This document shows positions 36,358-49,214 of a stretch of 64,000 bases of DNA, in pieces. Within the stretch, counting starts at the first letter, position 1; each line of letters starts with the position of its first letter. The notes under the pieces are model-generated. The model was not told the origin of the DNA. It searched no databases and worked only from the letters and a program-made list of their open reading frames with translations. This stretch comes from Cepaea nemoralis (lineage: Eukaryota > Mollusca > Gastropoda > Stylommatophora > Helicidae). A program made the translations under genes and the position numbers. The stretch spans positions 496,001 through 560,000 of the forward strand of contig JACEFZ010011063.1 of NCBI GenBank assembly GCA_014155875.1, read 5' to 3'.

Positions 36358-36900
36358 TGTCAGAATCTCGAATGTCTCCAACCGAGATGCAGGAACATCG
36401 TTACGCCCGCCAGGCGAATAGTCCCCAACCGGGATGCAGTAACATCGTTACGCCAGCCAGGCGAGTATTAGTTACCTGCCCGCAGGTTGCTGGCTGACGC
36501 GATAGCCAGCGGTCAGGCAAGGACAAAGCAAGACGCACGCAGTCCTCGTGACGTCAATCCACAGAGGGCAAGCGCTTTGCGAGAAACAGACAGACAGCTT
36601 CGGGTACTCGGACCAGACAGGACGTGTCGGTAGAGAAAGGCTTTGTGTAGTTCTGTGCCCGAAAGTCGAGTGCTTGTACATCTTGTGAGATAGACTGTAA
36701 AGCTGTGGGTTGTCTGTAAGTGTATTGATGCATTGTATATGTATTGTAATGATCATCACATGCCAAACTAGATCGTATTGCATGTGACTTGTAAATAAAT
36801 CCATTGAACTTCGTGTCGTTGTGTCTCAAGTCCAATCATGTTGTACTTGTACTTGTCTCACATGTGTTAGGTATAACGAGCCAGGTTTAAGACCCTGACA
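36358..36900 (+). repeat. 3' LTR (543 bp)
   Basis: Starts TGTCAGAATCTCG and ends GACCCTGACA. Contains a near-duplication early on (ACCGAGATGCAGGAACATCG and ACCGGGATGCAGTAACATCG) and AATAAA at 36795-36800. Confidence 0.87.
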
Positions 36901-36904
36901 CCTG

Positions 36905-37130
36905 TGTCTTAATCCATGATCTATACTTGCAGTCTGTATATCTAATCTATATCTGTGTCTTCATCCATGATCTATACTTTTAGTCAGTCTGTATATGTAG
37001 TCTATACCGGTGTCATCATCCATGATCTATACTTGCAGCCAGTCTGTATATGTAGTCTGTATCTGTGTCTAAATCCATGATCTATACTTGCAGTCAATCT
37101 GCATATGTAGTCTATATCTGTGTCTATACA
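36905..37130. repeat. 51-bp minisatellite, third block
   Basis: About four units of the repeat seen at 28455-29917, resuming after the LTR element. Confidence 0.9.
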
Positions 37131-37335
37131 ACAAATTAGTTACCAAATATCTGAGACTGATACGAATTTACTTTTGTCTATAGTTAAAAAACAAATTAGT
37201 TACCAAATATCTGAGACAAACAACAGTTTACTTTGGTCTATAGTGTAGTTCACCAACAAAGTAGTTCCAAAATATGAGATAGGCAACAATTTAGTTTGGT
37301 CTACAGTTCACCAGTTAGTCCCCGAATGTCTGAGA
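37131..37335. repeat. About 61-bp tandem repeat before serpin exon 2
   Basis: Units carry TTAGTTACCAAATATCTGAG and TTTACTTTGGTCTATAG, with three clear copies and a fourth diverged one, ending 40 bp before the exon. Confidence 0.75.
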
Positions 37336-37375
37336 GCGGTGGAAGCTGACGGCGTGGCATCTCTATGCTCCTCAG

Positions 37376-37508
37376 CCTACATTCGGCCCTGACCCAGACC
37401 ATCATGTATGCAAAAGGCCTCACGGCCGTGGAGATGCAAGTGGGACTGGGTCTCAAAAATGTCCCATTAAGCAAATTCTCAAGTCTGTATAATAAACTCA
37501 ACCGTCAG
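37376..37508 (+). CDS. Serpin exon 2: helix B to helix C region
   Basis: Splice acceptor CATCTCTATGCTCCTCAG before 37376, donor CGTCAG|GTAAGC at 37509. The single leading C completes Ser58 of the SPYS signature. Residues 59-83 (LHSALTQTIMYAKGLTAVEM, then QVGLG) fit serpin helix B and the GxT turn before the next helix; SSLYNKLNRQ ends the exon in phase 0. The other two frames have stops. A TGA just 5' of the acceptor in the same frame confirms that the exon starts near here. Confidence 0.82.
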
Positions 37509-37529
37509 GTAAGCTTCATTGTACCAGTC

Positions 37530-37730
37530 TCAACACTGTAATATGTTTACTATAACATTGCCTCAACACTGTGATATGCATACTATACCATTGTCTCAAC
37601 ATTGTGATAGATTTAGGTTTACTATATCACTGCCTCAACATTGTGATACGTTTACTATATCATTGTCTCTACATTGTGGTAGGTTTAGTTTATCACTGTC
37701 TCAACATTGTGAACGCTATACAATAAGACA
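37530..37730. repeat. 33-bp minisatellite, left block
   Basis: Units of CTCAACATTGTGATAGGTTT type alternating with ACTATATCATTGC. Same repeat as 41075-41880. Confidence 0.85.
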
Positions 37731-37789
37731 AAGTATTGCAGCTTTCATTGGAACATTGCCGTCATGACAGACGATAGTTTGTGCTTCAA

Positions 37790-40700
37790 AAAGGCATAAT
37801 AACTTTTACTCATGGCGGTAGCGAATGTGACTGATGAGGCCAATTTGTGCTGTAAATGTTCGTTTACTGTGGGTGCATGTGAACACGTGGTCATTTCCAC
37901 CATCATGCATCAAACGCTCAGTGTGTGACTTATCTGCAATAATTTTCTCCTTTGTCTTTATTCCATTTCTGATGTTTGCCCTCCATGCAACACGTTCAGC
38001 GGCGACTTGCTCCCAATGTGCATTATCAATGCCTGTATCAATCATGTCCCGCTTACACACATCTTTGTATCGTAGTAGAGCAGGCCCTGAGATCGCTTAC
38101 CCATCTGTAGTTCACCAAAAAAGATGTCCTTTGGTATTCTACCATCATCCATCCTCCTAAGATGTCTTATCCATCTAAGTCTACGAAGACTGAGCATGGA
38201 ATAAACCGTCACACAACCTGATCTTTCCAATACTTCAGTATTTGTGATTTTGTCTTGCCACTTATTACCAAGAATTCTTCGCAGACACCGCATATGAAAG
38301 CTGTTTAAACGTTTCTCTTGGTGTGAGTAAGTTGTCCATGTTTCACTGCCATAAAGAAGAGTACTAAGGACACAGGCTTGATAGACAATGACTTTTGTTT
38401 TGACAGTAAGCTTCCTGTTCTCCCAGACTCTTTTTCTTAACCTGTTCATTGTTGCTGCTGCCTTACCAATCCGAATGTTGATTTCCTGATCTAGGGATAA
38501 TTTGCTATTACTACTGATCCTAGATATGTAAAATGGTCTACCATCTCTAGTTCAGAGTCGTCAATAAAGATTGATGGTACCCCATGTGCACCTTGTGACA
38601 TAATCTGTGTCTTCTTTTTGCTAATTGTTAAACCAAATTCAGAACAAGCACTGGAGAATGCAGACAGTAGACATTGTAATTCTTCCTCAGAGTGGGTTGT
38701 AACTGCAGCATCATCTGCAAAAAAGCAACTTTCTAGTCAGTACCCTCCTAATTTTGGTCTTAGCCGTCAATCTCTGCGCATTGTAGAGGCCGCCATCTGA
38801 GCGTGAGTGAATGTATATTCTACCATCCTGATCACGAAAGGCATAATTCAGTAGAAGTGAAAAGTATACTCCAAAGAGGGTGGGAGCTAGTACACAACGT
38901 TGCATAACTCCACTCTTGATTTCAAACTCTTCAGAAGTTGCACCATCAAAATTTATTGTACCCTTCATGCCTGTGTGGAACGATTCCATAATGGACAGAA
39001 GAGTTGGTGGGCAGCCAATCTTCTTTAGTGCCTTGAACAGACCCTCACGACTGACCAAATCAAATGCCTTTGTGAGGACGATGAAGGCAATAAATAGTGG
39101 TTGATTCTGTTCACGGCATTTCTATTGCATTTGTCGCAATGAGAATATCATATCAATGGTAGACCGGTTCTGTCGAAAGCCACACTGTGATTCGGGGCAG
39201 ACCTGATCTCCTAGGACTTGAAGTCTGCGCAGAACAATTTTGGCAAATACTTTTCCAACAATACACAGAAGTGAGATACCCCTATTGTTGTTACAGTCGC
39301 TCCGATCGCCCTTGTTCTTGTACAATGTTTTGATGCTTGAATCTTTGAAATCCCGTGGGCCTTGTCCTTCTCGCCAGCATAGCTCTATTAGCTGGTGGAT
39401 CTGTAGAGAGTGTGTCTTGCCCACTCCTGATAACCTCTATTGGAATCCCATTCTTACCTGGAGCCTTGCCAGATGCAAGTTCATTTATAGCACACTTAAC
39501 TTCTGTTATGGTGGGAAGTGTCTCCAGGTGGTCAAGAGTTGGTATAGCCTCTATGGCGTTGAGGGCATCATCCGCTAGTTTGGTCTCACTTGAGTAAAGC
39601 TCCAATTAGTGCTCTACCCATCTGTCCATCTGCTGTTTCCTATCAGTTATGATTTCTCCAGTTAAGGTTTTCAATGGTGCACTTCTTTTCATCATTGGAC
39701 CACAGGCTTTCTTTATTACTTCATACATGCTTCTGATGTTTCCCTTATCACTTGCGATGTGAATTGGCTCACATAACGTGATCCAATAATCATTTGCACA
39801 CTGCCTAGCAGCCTTTTGCACATCCTTCCTAGCTTGCGTTAGCTCACTCAGAGTGTTACGCGTTGGTCTTTCCTTGCTTCTTAAGAGAGCTATCTTCTTC
39901 TTATCAATTAAGGGCTGCAGATTCTGGCTGTTTTTCCGCAAACCAGTCCTGCCTCTTATGATCCACAGTGCCGTAAACTCCTACGGCAGTTTTATAAAAA
40001 GTTTTTTTAAGTTGACCCACTTTTCATTTACTGTACAATTTTCTGGGAGCGTGCAAGCCTTAGAGGTTTCTATTTTTCTTTTTATAAGTACCTGGTGCAT
40101 TGGTTCTACAGCCTGCGATTCAGATTTTGTCCTAGCCCCAAGCACCCATTGAAGCAGGCAGGCTTTGGCGAATCAGCACCCAATTGGCAGGGGGCTGCCC
40201 AGCTTGATGCGGGCGGTAGCTGATCAGTGACACCTGTAGGTGTCTCCCACTGTCAGAGGCAACGTGTGGCTCTCCATGTCTACGCCAATTGACAGGGACT
40301 TATAACCCGTAACAGTTGCCTCTCGCTTTGATTCCGAGACCAGTTAAGACCAGAGATGGAGTTATTGCCTCTCCATAGCACAAAACCTGGGCTAAAATAT
40401 AGAAATCATGTGTTGCCCATGCAGCATGATCCCTCTCTCGGCCTGCCTAGTTCACCCCAGAGGAAAGGTAACACCTCTACATCTGGAACAAGACCAGCTG
40501 CAGAAGCTGCTGGATCAGCAAAGCAGTGCTCTAACTGTCCGCCTGTCGGAGCTTCGATCCTAGACCAGCTGCCAACCAAGGCTTAGAGCCTGGTCTGCCC
40601 TGCCATGACATTTTGTCTTTAGATTGCATTTCCTCGCACCAGGGTAAGGCTTGTACCCTCCCAATTGCGCTCTTCCGCCAGAAGCCGTTGGCACAATGTG

Positions 40701-40800
40701 GGGTGTCGGGTTTGCTAAGCGCCGCCCAACGTTCGGCGCTAACAGAAAGCAGGTAGTACCGTCTTCTGTTATACGGTAGCTCAGTCATATCTGACTAAGA
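37790..40800 (-). mobile_element. LINE (endonuclease-RT type) inserted in the 33-bp minisatellite
   Basis: Minus-strand reading from right to left: a 5' region without domain (40800-40160), a pre-RT region (39941-39606), RT start with LASGKAPGKNGIPIEVI (39440-39490), DFKDSSIKTLYKNKGDRSDC and GISLLCIVGKVFAKIVLRRL (39210-39330), SQCGFRQNRSTIDMIF (39140-39190), REGLFKALKKIGCPPTLLSI (39000-39050), RCVLAPTLFGVYFSLLL (38850-38905), FADDAAVTT (near 38710), LLYGSETWTTYSH and LRRILGNKWQDKITNTEVLE (38220-38350), and a terminal C2H2 finger FTCTHSKRTFTAQIGLISHI (37815-37875). There are many frame breaks. No endonuclease domain is seen between the 5' region and RT, so the copy is internally deleted. Clade not assigned. 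Confidence 0.82.
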
Positions 40801-41074
40801 CCTGACTAAGAATGCAGCTTTACAGAACAGAATTATAACATATACAAGACGTTGCGGCGACTAGCCTTCATCGGCTAACAAATAAATGCACGAAACACAA
40901 CATATAATACAGGAGAAGGTCCTCCTGTGACTACATTAAGGCATAAGGACGGGATGAGAAGAATATAAAGATGAACAAATGAGAGCAATGAAGAGAAAAT
41001 TAAAAGAAAAAACAACAACACACATTCATATGTGATGACAAGAGTGAAGGTGGATAGATGGAGGGAATGAAATA
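40801..41074. other. Spacer between LINE and minisatellite
   Basis: No gene; AAATGAGAGCAATGAAGAGA-type A-rich sequence. It may be LINE leader or array flank. Confidence 0.4.
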
Positions 41075-41885
41075 TTGTGGTAGGTTTAGTTTGACATTAT
41101 CTCAACAATGTGATAGGTTTAGTTTATCGTTGTCTGATAATTTTGGTAGGTTTAGTTTATCATTGTCTTAAAATTGTTGTAGGTTTATAATATCATTTTC
41201 TCAACATTGTGGTTGATTTAGTTTCTCATTGTCTTAACCTTGTGGGGGTTTAGTTTATCATTGTCTTAGCATTGTGTTAGGTTTAGTTTATCATTGTCTT
41301 AACCTTGTGGAAGTTAAGTTTATCATTGTCTTAACATTGTGGTAGGTTTAGTTTATCATTGTCTTCGCATTGTGGTAGGTTTAGTTTATCATTGTCTTCG
41401 CATTGTGGTAGGTTTGGTTTATCATTGTCTTAGCATTGTGGAAGGTTTAGTTTATCATTGTCTCAACATTGTGGTAGGTTTACAATATAATTTTCTCAAC
41501 ATTGTGGAAGATTTAGTTTATCATTGTATCAACATTGTGGTAGGTTTAGTTTATCATTGTCTCAACATTGTGGTAGGTTTAGTTTATCATTGTCTCAGCA
41601 TTGTGGTATGTTTTCTTTTTCATTGTCTCAACATTGTTGTAGGTGTAGTTTAGCATTGTCTCAACATTGTGGTAGGTTTAGATTTTCATTGTCTCAACAT
41701 TGTGGTAGGTTTAGATTTTCATTGTCTCAACATTGTGGTAGGTTTAGATTTTCATTGTCTCAACATTGTTGTAGTTTTATTTTATAATTGTCTCAACATT
41801 GTGGTAGGTTTAGTTTTTCAGTTTTTTTTTTTAGTTTATCACTTCTCAACACTGTTATAGTTGCACAATAAAATTTGCCTTAACA
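41075..41885. repeat. 33-bp minisatellite, right block
   Basis: About 24 units with TCATTGTCTCAACATTGTGG and TAGGTTTAGTTTA. The open frames here (for example 41339-41653 and 41524-41787) are repeat translations, not genes. Confidence 0.92.
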
Positions 41886-42039
41886 CTGTTGTTAGTCCAT
41901 TGTTATAGATACACTTATAGACTGATACACTGTACGACAACTTCGCCATTTTGATACACTGTATGACAAGTTGACACCGTGTTTGTTTGATCGTCACAAA
42001 CTTGAGTTCAACTGTTTGTGAGATATTCTAAATATTGTG

Positions 42040-42042
42040 AAT

Positions 42043-42120
<78 letters not shown>

Positions 42121-42130
42121 TAGATAGATC

Positions 42131-42187
<57 letters not shown>

Positions 42188-42301
42188 GGTAGGTAGGTAA
42201 GGTAGGTAGGTATGTATGTAGATAGGTAGATAGATAGGTAGGTAGGTAGGTATGTTGGTAGGTAGTAGTTAGTAGACAGGCAGGCAGGCAGTCAGGCAGT
42301 C

Positions 42302-42364
<63 letters not shown>

Positions 42365-42405
42365 ACGAACGAACGAACGAACGAACGAACGAACGAACGA
42401 ACGAA
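42040..42405. repeat. GACA/GATA/GGTA/GAAC tetranucleotide arrays
   Basis: GACA (42044-42120), GATA (42121-42185), GGTA variants (42186-42275), GACA (42299-42362), then GAAC (42364-42405), which is the tail of the composite repeat to its right. Confidence 0.93.
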
Positions 42406-44428
42406 CAGACTTTATTTTCAAAGGGTAACAAATTGGGCACGCAGGCCCGTCTTACATTCGGCCCTTCCAATCACTCATCTTTCTTTCATCAACAGTGCAT
42501 AGGAAAAAAACATTGTCACGTGAATTTTGTAAACATAAACAATGCATATTACTATGTTATGAGACACATCCACCACCCACACACACATCCCCCATTCACT
42601 CCAAATCCCCCACCCAACCACACACACATACAATACATTTCCCCACCCATCCACCACATCCCTACACCTACACATCTCCCCGACCACACACACCTCTCAC
42701 CCACCACACATCCCATCCACCCACACCCCAAGCACACATACATTCATTAACCCACACATCCCCAACCTACACACATCTCCCCACCCACTCACATATCCTC
42801 TACCCGTCCCATTTCCCACCAACAATCACTCATCCAATATCCTCCTCCACCCACACACCTCCAACCACTCAACCAAACACATATTCCTCAGCCACACACA
42901 CATCTCCCCATCAACTCACATATTCCGCACCTACCCACACACAAATTCCGCACTCACCCACATAATCTCCCATCTCCCCCAGCCCACTCACAGATCCCGA
43001 GCCCACACCTGCAAACATCCCCCACCATCTCCTAACCTGCACACACTCACCCACCCACATATCCTCTACCCACCCACACATCCTCTACCCACCCATCCCC
43101 CAACCAACATCCCTTAACCACACACCCTTACTCATATACAATCACCCACCCACACATCCTCTACCCAACCACACATCCTCCACCCAACCACACATCCTCC
43201 ATCCACCCATTCCCCCAGCCACACATCCCTTAACCACACACCCCTACCCATATACACACACATCCCCACCCACGCACAATCTCCCCACCCATACAAACAT
43301 CCCTCACACACATCCCCACCCACCAACACATTCCCCATTCACAAACACACACCTCCCATCCACGCACACACAACCCATACATTCATCCCCTCACACATCC
43401 CTAGACACACGTACTTATCCCTCAACCACTAACACCCACACATCCCTTACCCACTCATCAACACATACATCTCCTATCTACCCACCCACACTCACACATC
43501 CTAACCACCCATCCCCCACCCTCACACACATCCTTCACCCACCCACAAACCCAACCACACCTGCACCCACCCACACAAACATCATTTATCCACACCCAGC
43601 TCCCCTCCCACACAATACCACACCCACACACATCCCAAAGACACATCCCTCACCCACACACACATCTATCCACACATCTCTTACCCATCCACACATCCCC
43701 CAACTACAATCACCCTCACTACCCACACATACATCCTCCATCCAGCCACACACCCTCACCCAGCCAGACATATCCCCCACCCACACAAGCATCTCCAAAT
43801 CCATCACTCACACCCATCACGCACCCTCCCCCAACCCACACACATCCCCCACACACATTCACCCACACATCTCTCACCCACACACACTCCCCACCCATCC
43901 TCCCAAACATCCCACACCCATACACATCCCTCACCCACACACACATCCCCAAACCCACAACCACCCCCACCTGCACACATCTGCCACCCACCACATATCT
44001 CCCCACCCACACATATACCCCCACCCATCCCATAACCCACCATCAATCATCCACCAACATAACCTCCTCCACCCACTCACCCACAACCACCTAGACAAAC
44101 ACACATCCCCACCCAAAAACACATATCCCCATATACCCATACATCTCGCACGCACCCACACACAAAACCCACACCTACCCACACACAAATCCCCCACCCA
44201 CACAAACCCACCCCGCCCACCCACACATCCTGAGCCCACCCACACACATCACGAATCCACCCACACACACATCCCCCGATCCCCCCAACCTACTATTATG
44301 ATCAAACTCCCACACTTTACGCACACATACAGTGACGATTGTCGTGAGCATTGTCGTAAGATTGTAAAGAAAATGGAGAAAAATTGTACATTACACATTT
44401 TGTAACTTAAAAATTAGTGATGCAATTT

Positions 44429-44511
<83 letters not shown>

Positions 44512-44649
44512 TCACTAACGCTCTCACTCACATTACAGTAATGTTATATTATACATGATAAAATCAAGTGTCATACATACAAAATGATAATGTGAAAGAT
44601 GAAAATACACAAAAAATATGAAATGGCATGTTACTGGACATGCGAGCAC

Positions 44650-44735
<86 letters not shown>

Positions 44736-45027
44736 CAGGCACACACACATCCCCCCTCCCCACACATACATACATATCCCTCACATACACACCCATACAT
44801 ACATCCTCACATCTAGACAAATACATGATGCCTCACATGATAACTGAAACTAATAAGAACAAACTCCCACACTTGACACACAATTGAGACACTGGCGATT
44901 GTCGTGAGAATTCTCGCAATTGCAAGAAATGGAGGAAAAATTGTACATATACATTATGTAGCGTAAAAATTAGTGATGTAATTCAACTCTCTTTTTTTTT
45001 TCTCCCCCTCTCTCTCTCTCTCTCTCT

Positions 45028-45079
<52 letters not shown>

Positions 45080-45095
45080 CGCTCTCTCTCTTGCA

Positions 45096-45143
<48 letters not shown>

Positions 45144-45361
45144 AACTCTCTCACTCACATCACAGTAATGTTGTATTATACATGATAAAATCAAGTGGCA
45201 TACAAAATGATAAGATGAGAATCAAAAAAAAAAATGGAATGGCATGTTACAGGACAATCAGGTGGCATTAAACGATACCTCGCAATATGAAAGATGAGAA
45301 TACATAAAAAATATGGAATAGCATGTTAAATGACATGCGTGGGCTCAACTCTCTCTCTCTC

Positions 45362-45402
<41 letters not shown>

Positions 45403-45425
45403 ACGTACACACACTCTCACACTCA

Positions 45426-45497
<72 letters not shown>

Positions 45498-45620
45498 TAC
45501 GCTCACTAACTCTCTCACTTGCTTTACAGTAATTTACATGAATTCATTTTATGCATGTTAAAATCAAGTGCATCAAATTGATAATATAAAAAAAAAATGA
45601 GAATACACAAAACATATGGA
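42361..45620 (-). repeat. Composite repeat, second long copy
   Basis: Left end: GAAC tail and 3' module (CTTTATTTTCAAAGGGTAAC, TCTTACATTCGGCCCTTCCA, 42406-42570). Then 1.7 kb of degenerate CCCACACATCC minisatellite (42570-44280). Then alternating unit A (44290-44425 and 44855-44990), CT arrays (44431-44490, 44655-44731, 45008-45139, 45350-45492) and unit B (44530-44650, 45165-45345). It lacks an RT gene. The order matches 19559-22535. Confidence 0.83.
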
Positions 45621-45627
45621 TCAGCAT

Positions 45628-45828
<201 letters not shown>

Positions 45829-45846
45829 CGCACTCTCTTTATGCAG

Positions 45847-46069
45847 ATCCAGAAAGAGGACTACAGCTCTGGCACGCAGATCATGGACCCCACTCTCCTG
45901 GTTATCTGCGATTATTTGCATACTATCTTACATATGAGCGCAGTGAATGGACCCGACCCGACACAGGCACCCCCGATTATGGGTAACGATGGGTCATGTG
46001 TCCACCCAGAGGCCATCCGGAGTTATCTGTTATCTCAAACAAATGATAACATTGAGTTATATTTGCCAG
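45847..46069 (+). CDS. Serpin exon 3: strand 2A/helix E to helix F region
   Basis: Acceptor CTCTCTTTATGCAG precedes 45847, donor CCAG|GTATTG at 46070. It encodes residues 103-176 plus the first base of codon 177. QIMDPTLLVICDYLHTILHM fits the strand/helix E region; EAIRSYLLSQTNDNIELYLP (157-176) fits helix F and its exit, with Thr167 and Ile170 at the conserved positions of the INxWVxxxTxxxI pattern, though Asn and Trp of that pattern are replaced. The polypyrimidine tract is short because the GATA array ends just upstream. Confidence 0.8.
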
Positions 46070-46279
46070 GTATTGCCAGTTGTTAGTCTGTCTGCATGTC
46101 TGTCTGTCAGTTTGTTCAGCTTGTCCATTGCCTTAATCTGTCTCTCTGCAATTTGTGACTAGAAACAACTAGAATGTTGAACAGAGGCCCCGGAGATGTG
46201 GACATACAGACGAATACATCGTATTTCATGGAAACAAAAACAATCAAATACAGACAGTGTAGAAAACCCGCGAATAGAG

Positions 46280-46515
46280 GCAACTGAATTATTTTGGTCA
46301 TGTTAAAAAACATAGTACTTTTATAAAAACCATACTGGAGGGCAAGGTTGCGGGCAAGCGAGCAAGAGGAAGACAAAGATGCAAGTGGGAAGATAACATC
46401 AAGAGAAGGACGAACACCAATCTGACAGAATGTACAGTCAGGGCGAGAGACAGAAAGTGTTGGAGACCATTGCAGCCCACCTTCATTGTGGAGACGGCAC
46501 CTGATTGATTGATTT
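46280..46515 (+). mobile_element. LINE 3' end fragment
   Basis: Plus-strand reading gives YFGHVKKH-like sequence (near 46297), TILEGKVAGKRARGRQRCKW (46329-46390) and ARDRKCWRPLQP, the usual C-terminal end of several LINE polymerases, followed by a TGATTGATTGATT tail (46501-46513). Confidence 0.7.
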
Positions 46516-48402
46516 TGTGACAGTGATAGATACTCAGCCGCAGAGCAAGCACGAGAGGAGGATTCTGATCGTCAGAAGTAGTCCCCCTTCCTGGAATGTT
46601 TTGGTCTTGATACTCCCTGCGAAAGGGCCCGCCGAGTGTCTTTCTCCTGCAGTGCGATTGAACCATGTTTCGAGACGTTGCGATGTCATCGTTCTTGTGC
46701 TGTTTCCGTGCCTGTCCCATACCTGCGAACTTTGCCTGCCCTCAGGCCACACCTCCCTCGGGGATGAGAGCCTCTTGCATCCACTGCTTTGTCCACTCAC
46801 ACCACTGCCTCGGGAGGAGAGCCTAATGCACCCTGTGCTTCGTGCCCTCACGCAACTCTAGAAATGTCAAGAAAGACATGGTGGAGGTCTTCAAGCGCTG
46901 TGCTGCAGAGGCCAATAACGCAAAATGGGAATCATGAAGGAGATTGGAGGTGATAAAACACTGCGAAAATTCTGGAAACTGCACAGACAAATGCAAAGAA
47001 AAGATCGGTCTACGACAGTGGGAACAATTTATAGAGATGATGGGGTGCGCGTGACAAAAGACAAAGAGAAAGGGGAGGCGTTTCTCCAGAGATTTTTAGA
47101 GCAGACCAATCATAATGATGCGGACACCAGGGATGCAGTTAGACAGTAATTATCTGGCACCATGAAGAATATGCATTATGAAGACATCATACGGGTTGAA
47201 GATGTTAAATATATTTTGAAAAAGGCAAAAGACTCGGCACCAGGGCCCGATGGGGTTAGGTATGGCCACATAAAGGCTTTGAGCGATGCAAACCTGAAGG
47301 AGATGACCGACTGCTTTAACCAGAGCATTCGGACAGCATCAGTACCGCAAGATTGGGTGTACAGCTGTCTCATCCCTCTCCCAAAACCATTCAAGGATCG
47401 TTCAAAGCTTAGCGGCATTTGATCATCACTCTTCAAAATACATTTGGGAAGGTTCTAGAGAAGATAGTCGCTGTCAAGCTGCAAGAGTTTTTGGAAAGGG
47501 GGAAGCTTCTTCCAAGAGGCCTGGGAAGCTACAGGCCAGGAAAAGATACCTGGTCAAATGCAGCCACTTTTGCCTTTGATGTTTATGATGGGTTCCAGAG
47601 CAGACAGGAAACGGTGGCGGCAGCGCTTGATCTCGAGGATGCATACAACAGAGTTCGATATGATATTTTGATGACCGCACTGGTGGAGAAGGAAGTCAAT
47701 CCCTGTTTGGTGAACTGGATAACAACCGTCCTGCATTCTCGTCGGGTTGCTCTCCGTCTGGGTGCATGGACCTCAGAGCCACATATTTTAACGCCGGGAC
47801 TGCCACAGGGATCTGCAATATACGAGCAAGACTGCAAACCTAGACTCCCCAGTAGTGTGTATGCGTTACATCCTTGGTCTGCCGACTGTTGCTGGTAGGC
47901 TCAAGGTGATGCAGGCGAAGGCATACCTCAGAGTAGCTGCAGACACAGACCACCCACTGCATGAGTCGCTGGACGCAGTTAAGGGTCAGCGACTGATAAG
48001 AGGGAAATCATGGATGGCTCAGGCGGAGGATACGATCAGACAGGTGTGCCCCTTGGAGAACATTAGGCGAGGAGAGGAGTGGGTCAAAGTGCCAGCGGAG
48101 CAGTCAGACTTGTGCAGAGTTATAATCACATTAAGCCGGGAGTGCAGGGAGTGGCCAGCAGGGACCACGGAAGTGGAAATCCAGCAGCTAATTCAGGATA
48201 ATGCTCACTCGTGTGATGTGATTATCTACACAGATGGGTCGGTATTGAGAGGTAGGAGAAGTGCCTGGGGGTTCTTAGCAAAATCTAATGGTCGACGTTT
48301 GGTGCAGGAGAGCCTGGCATATGATACCACACCATCTAGCTTAAAAATGGAGATGGAGGCTGTCAGTGCAGTTTTCCGCTGGATGGAGAATACGACACAC
48401 AC

Positions 48403-48444
<42 letters not shown>

Positions 48445-48935
48445 CGTGATTGTAACTGGCTCAGAAAGCATGCCGAGGAAGGTGAGGACAGGCAAGTTTC
48501 GGGCAGAGTGGCTTGCTTCGCTTCGGAGGTCACGAGTGGCAAGCATCGCCTGGATCTTTTATCCGGGGCATGTCGGTGTGCTGGGGTATGAACAGGCGGA
48601 CAGATTGGCTGGCTCTGCAAAACTTGGTGGAGTATTGATGCATGTCAAGGCAGACGTGGTTGCGGCATTGTGGGAGCAGGTGTACACCTCGGAGGAGCAA
48701 ATGGATCACCATGGTCTGGCAAGAATGAGACAGCGAGGAGTGACGGGGGGATCTGGCAAACGCTCGACGCTTCAGAGGTATGGGGAGACGGACATATAAT
48801 CAGATTGCTACTGGTACTATCAGTGTTGGACCACTTCTCTGGCTGCTGGGGATGGGGGCGGAGCGATTATGGGAATGCCCCGAAATCTGTGATGTCGGTT
48901 CTTAAATCAACCAATCAATCAGTCAATCAAAACAC
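46516..48935 (+). mobile_element. I-like LINE with RT and RNase H, deleted copy
   Basis: RT segments: DSAPGPDGVRYGHIKAL (47230-47282), ASVPQDWVYSCLIPLPKPFK (47337-47396), ALDLEDAYNRVRYDILMTAL (47620-47680), LGAWTSEPHILTPGLPQGSA (47758-47817). The RT catalytic Asp-Asp part is missing: the frame jumps at about 47820 to a C-terminal RT piece. A 314-codon frame (47855-48799) then carries RNase H: IIYTDGSVLRG (48220-48252), a Glu in KMEMEAVSAVFRW, a CA microsatellite inside the domain (48393-48441), and PGHVGVLGYEQADRLAGSA. The tail contains CAATCAATCAGTCAATCAA (48911-48929). Not functional. Confidence 0.82.
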
Positions 48936-49214
48936 AATTCTAGCACATGTGGTCGTGGGAAGCCAGCTTCTTCCCTGGCCACTGCCTCTGTTGCCTCCGA
49001 GCCGGCGAGTCCTCATACGCCGGCGTTCGCCTTCGCTGAAAGGTTCCTTTCTTCGTACCCTGTTCTTGCGCATGAAACTGCACTTTGGTAAACCGGCGCT
49101 TCCTCTGGGCTACTTAGCTGTGGATTGGGTTCCTCGACCCCTTTCCTGGTCTCTGCGTACAAAAGTGTCAGATAAGTATATCGTAATATAAAGGAATAAA
49201 CTGTTTTGAAAACT

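Larger units (their letters stand above)
29918..36900 (+). mobile_element. Ty3/gypsy-like LTR retrotransposon with Gmr1-type gene order
   Basis: Begins TGTCAGAATCTCG and ends ACCCTGACA (TG...CA, 6-bp inverted ends), with target duplicate CCTG at 29914-29917 and 36901-36904. It lies inside a 51-bp minisatellite unit. Coding order is gag, aspartic protease, integrase with GPY/F module, reverse transcriptase, RNase H. In most Ty3/gypsy elements integrase follows RNase H; integrase first is the order known from Gmr1-like elements. A leader of 0.83 kb precedes gag and 1.36 kb follows RNase H. A candidate primer-binding site begins TGGTGGCATCG at 29985, low certainty. It is defective: short 5' LTR, frameshifts and most of RT missing. 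Confidence 0.88.

Noticed and set aside
40356..40788. Small genes on either strand 5' of the minus-strand LINE
   Set aside because: Overlapping short frames in both strands with no domain; best explained as LINE 5' non-coding sequence.
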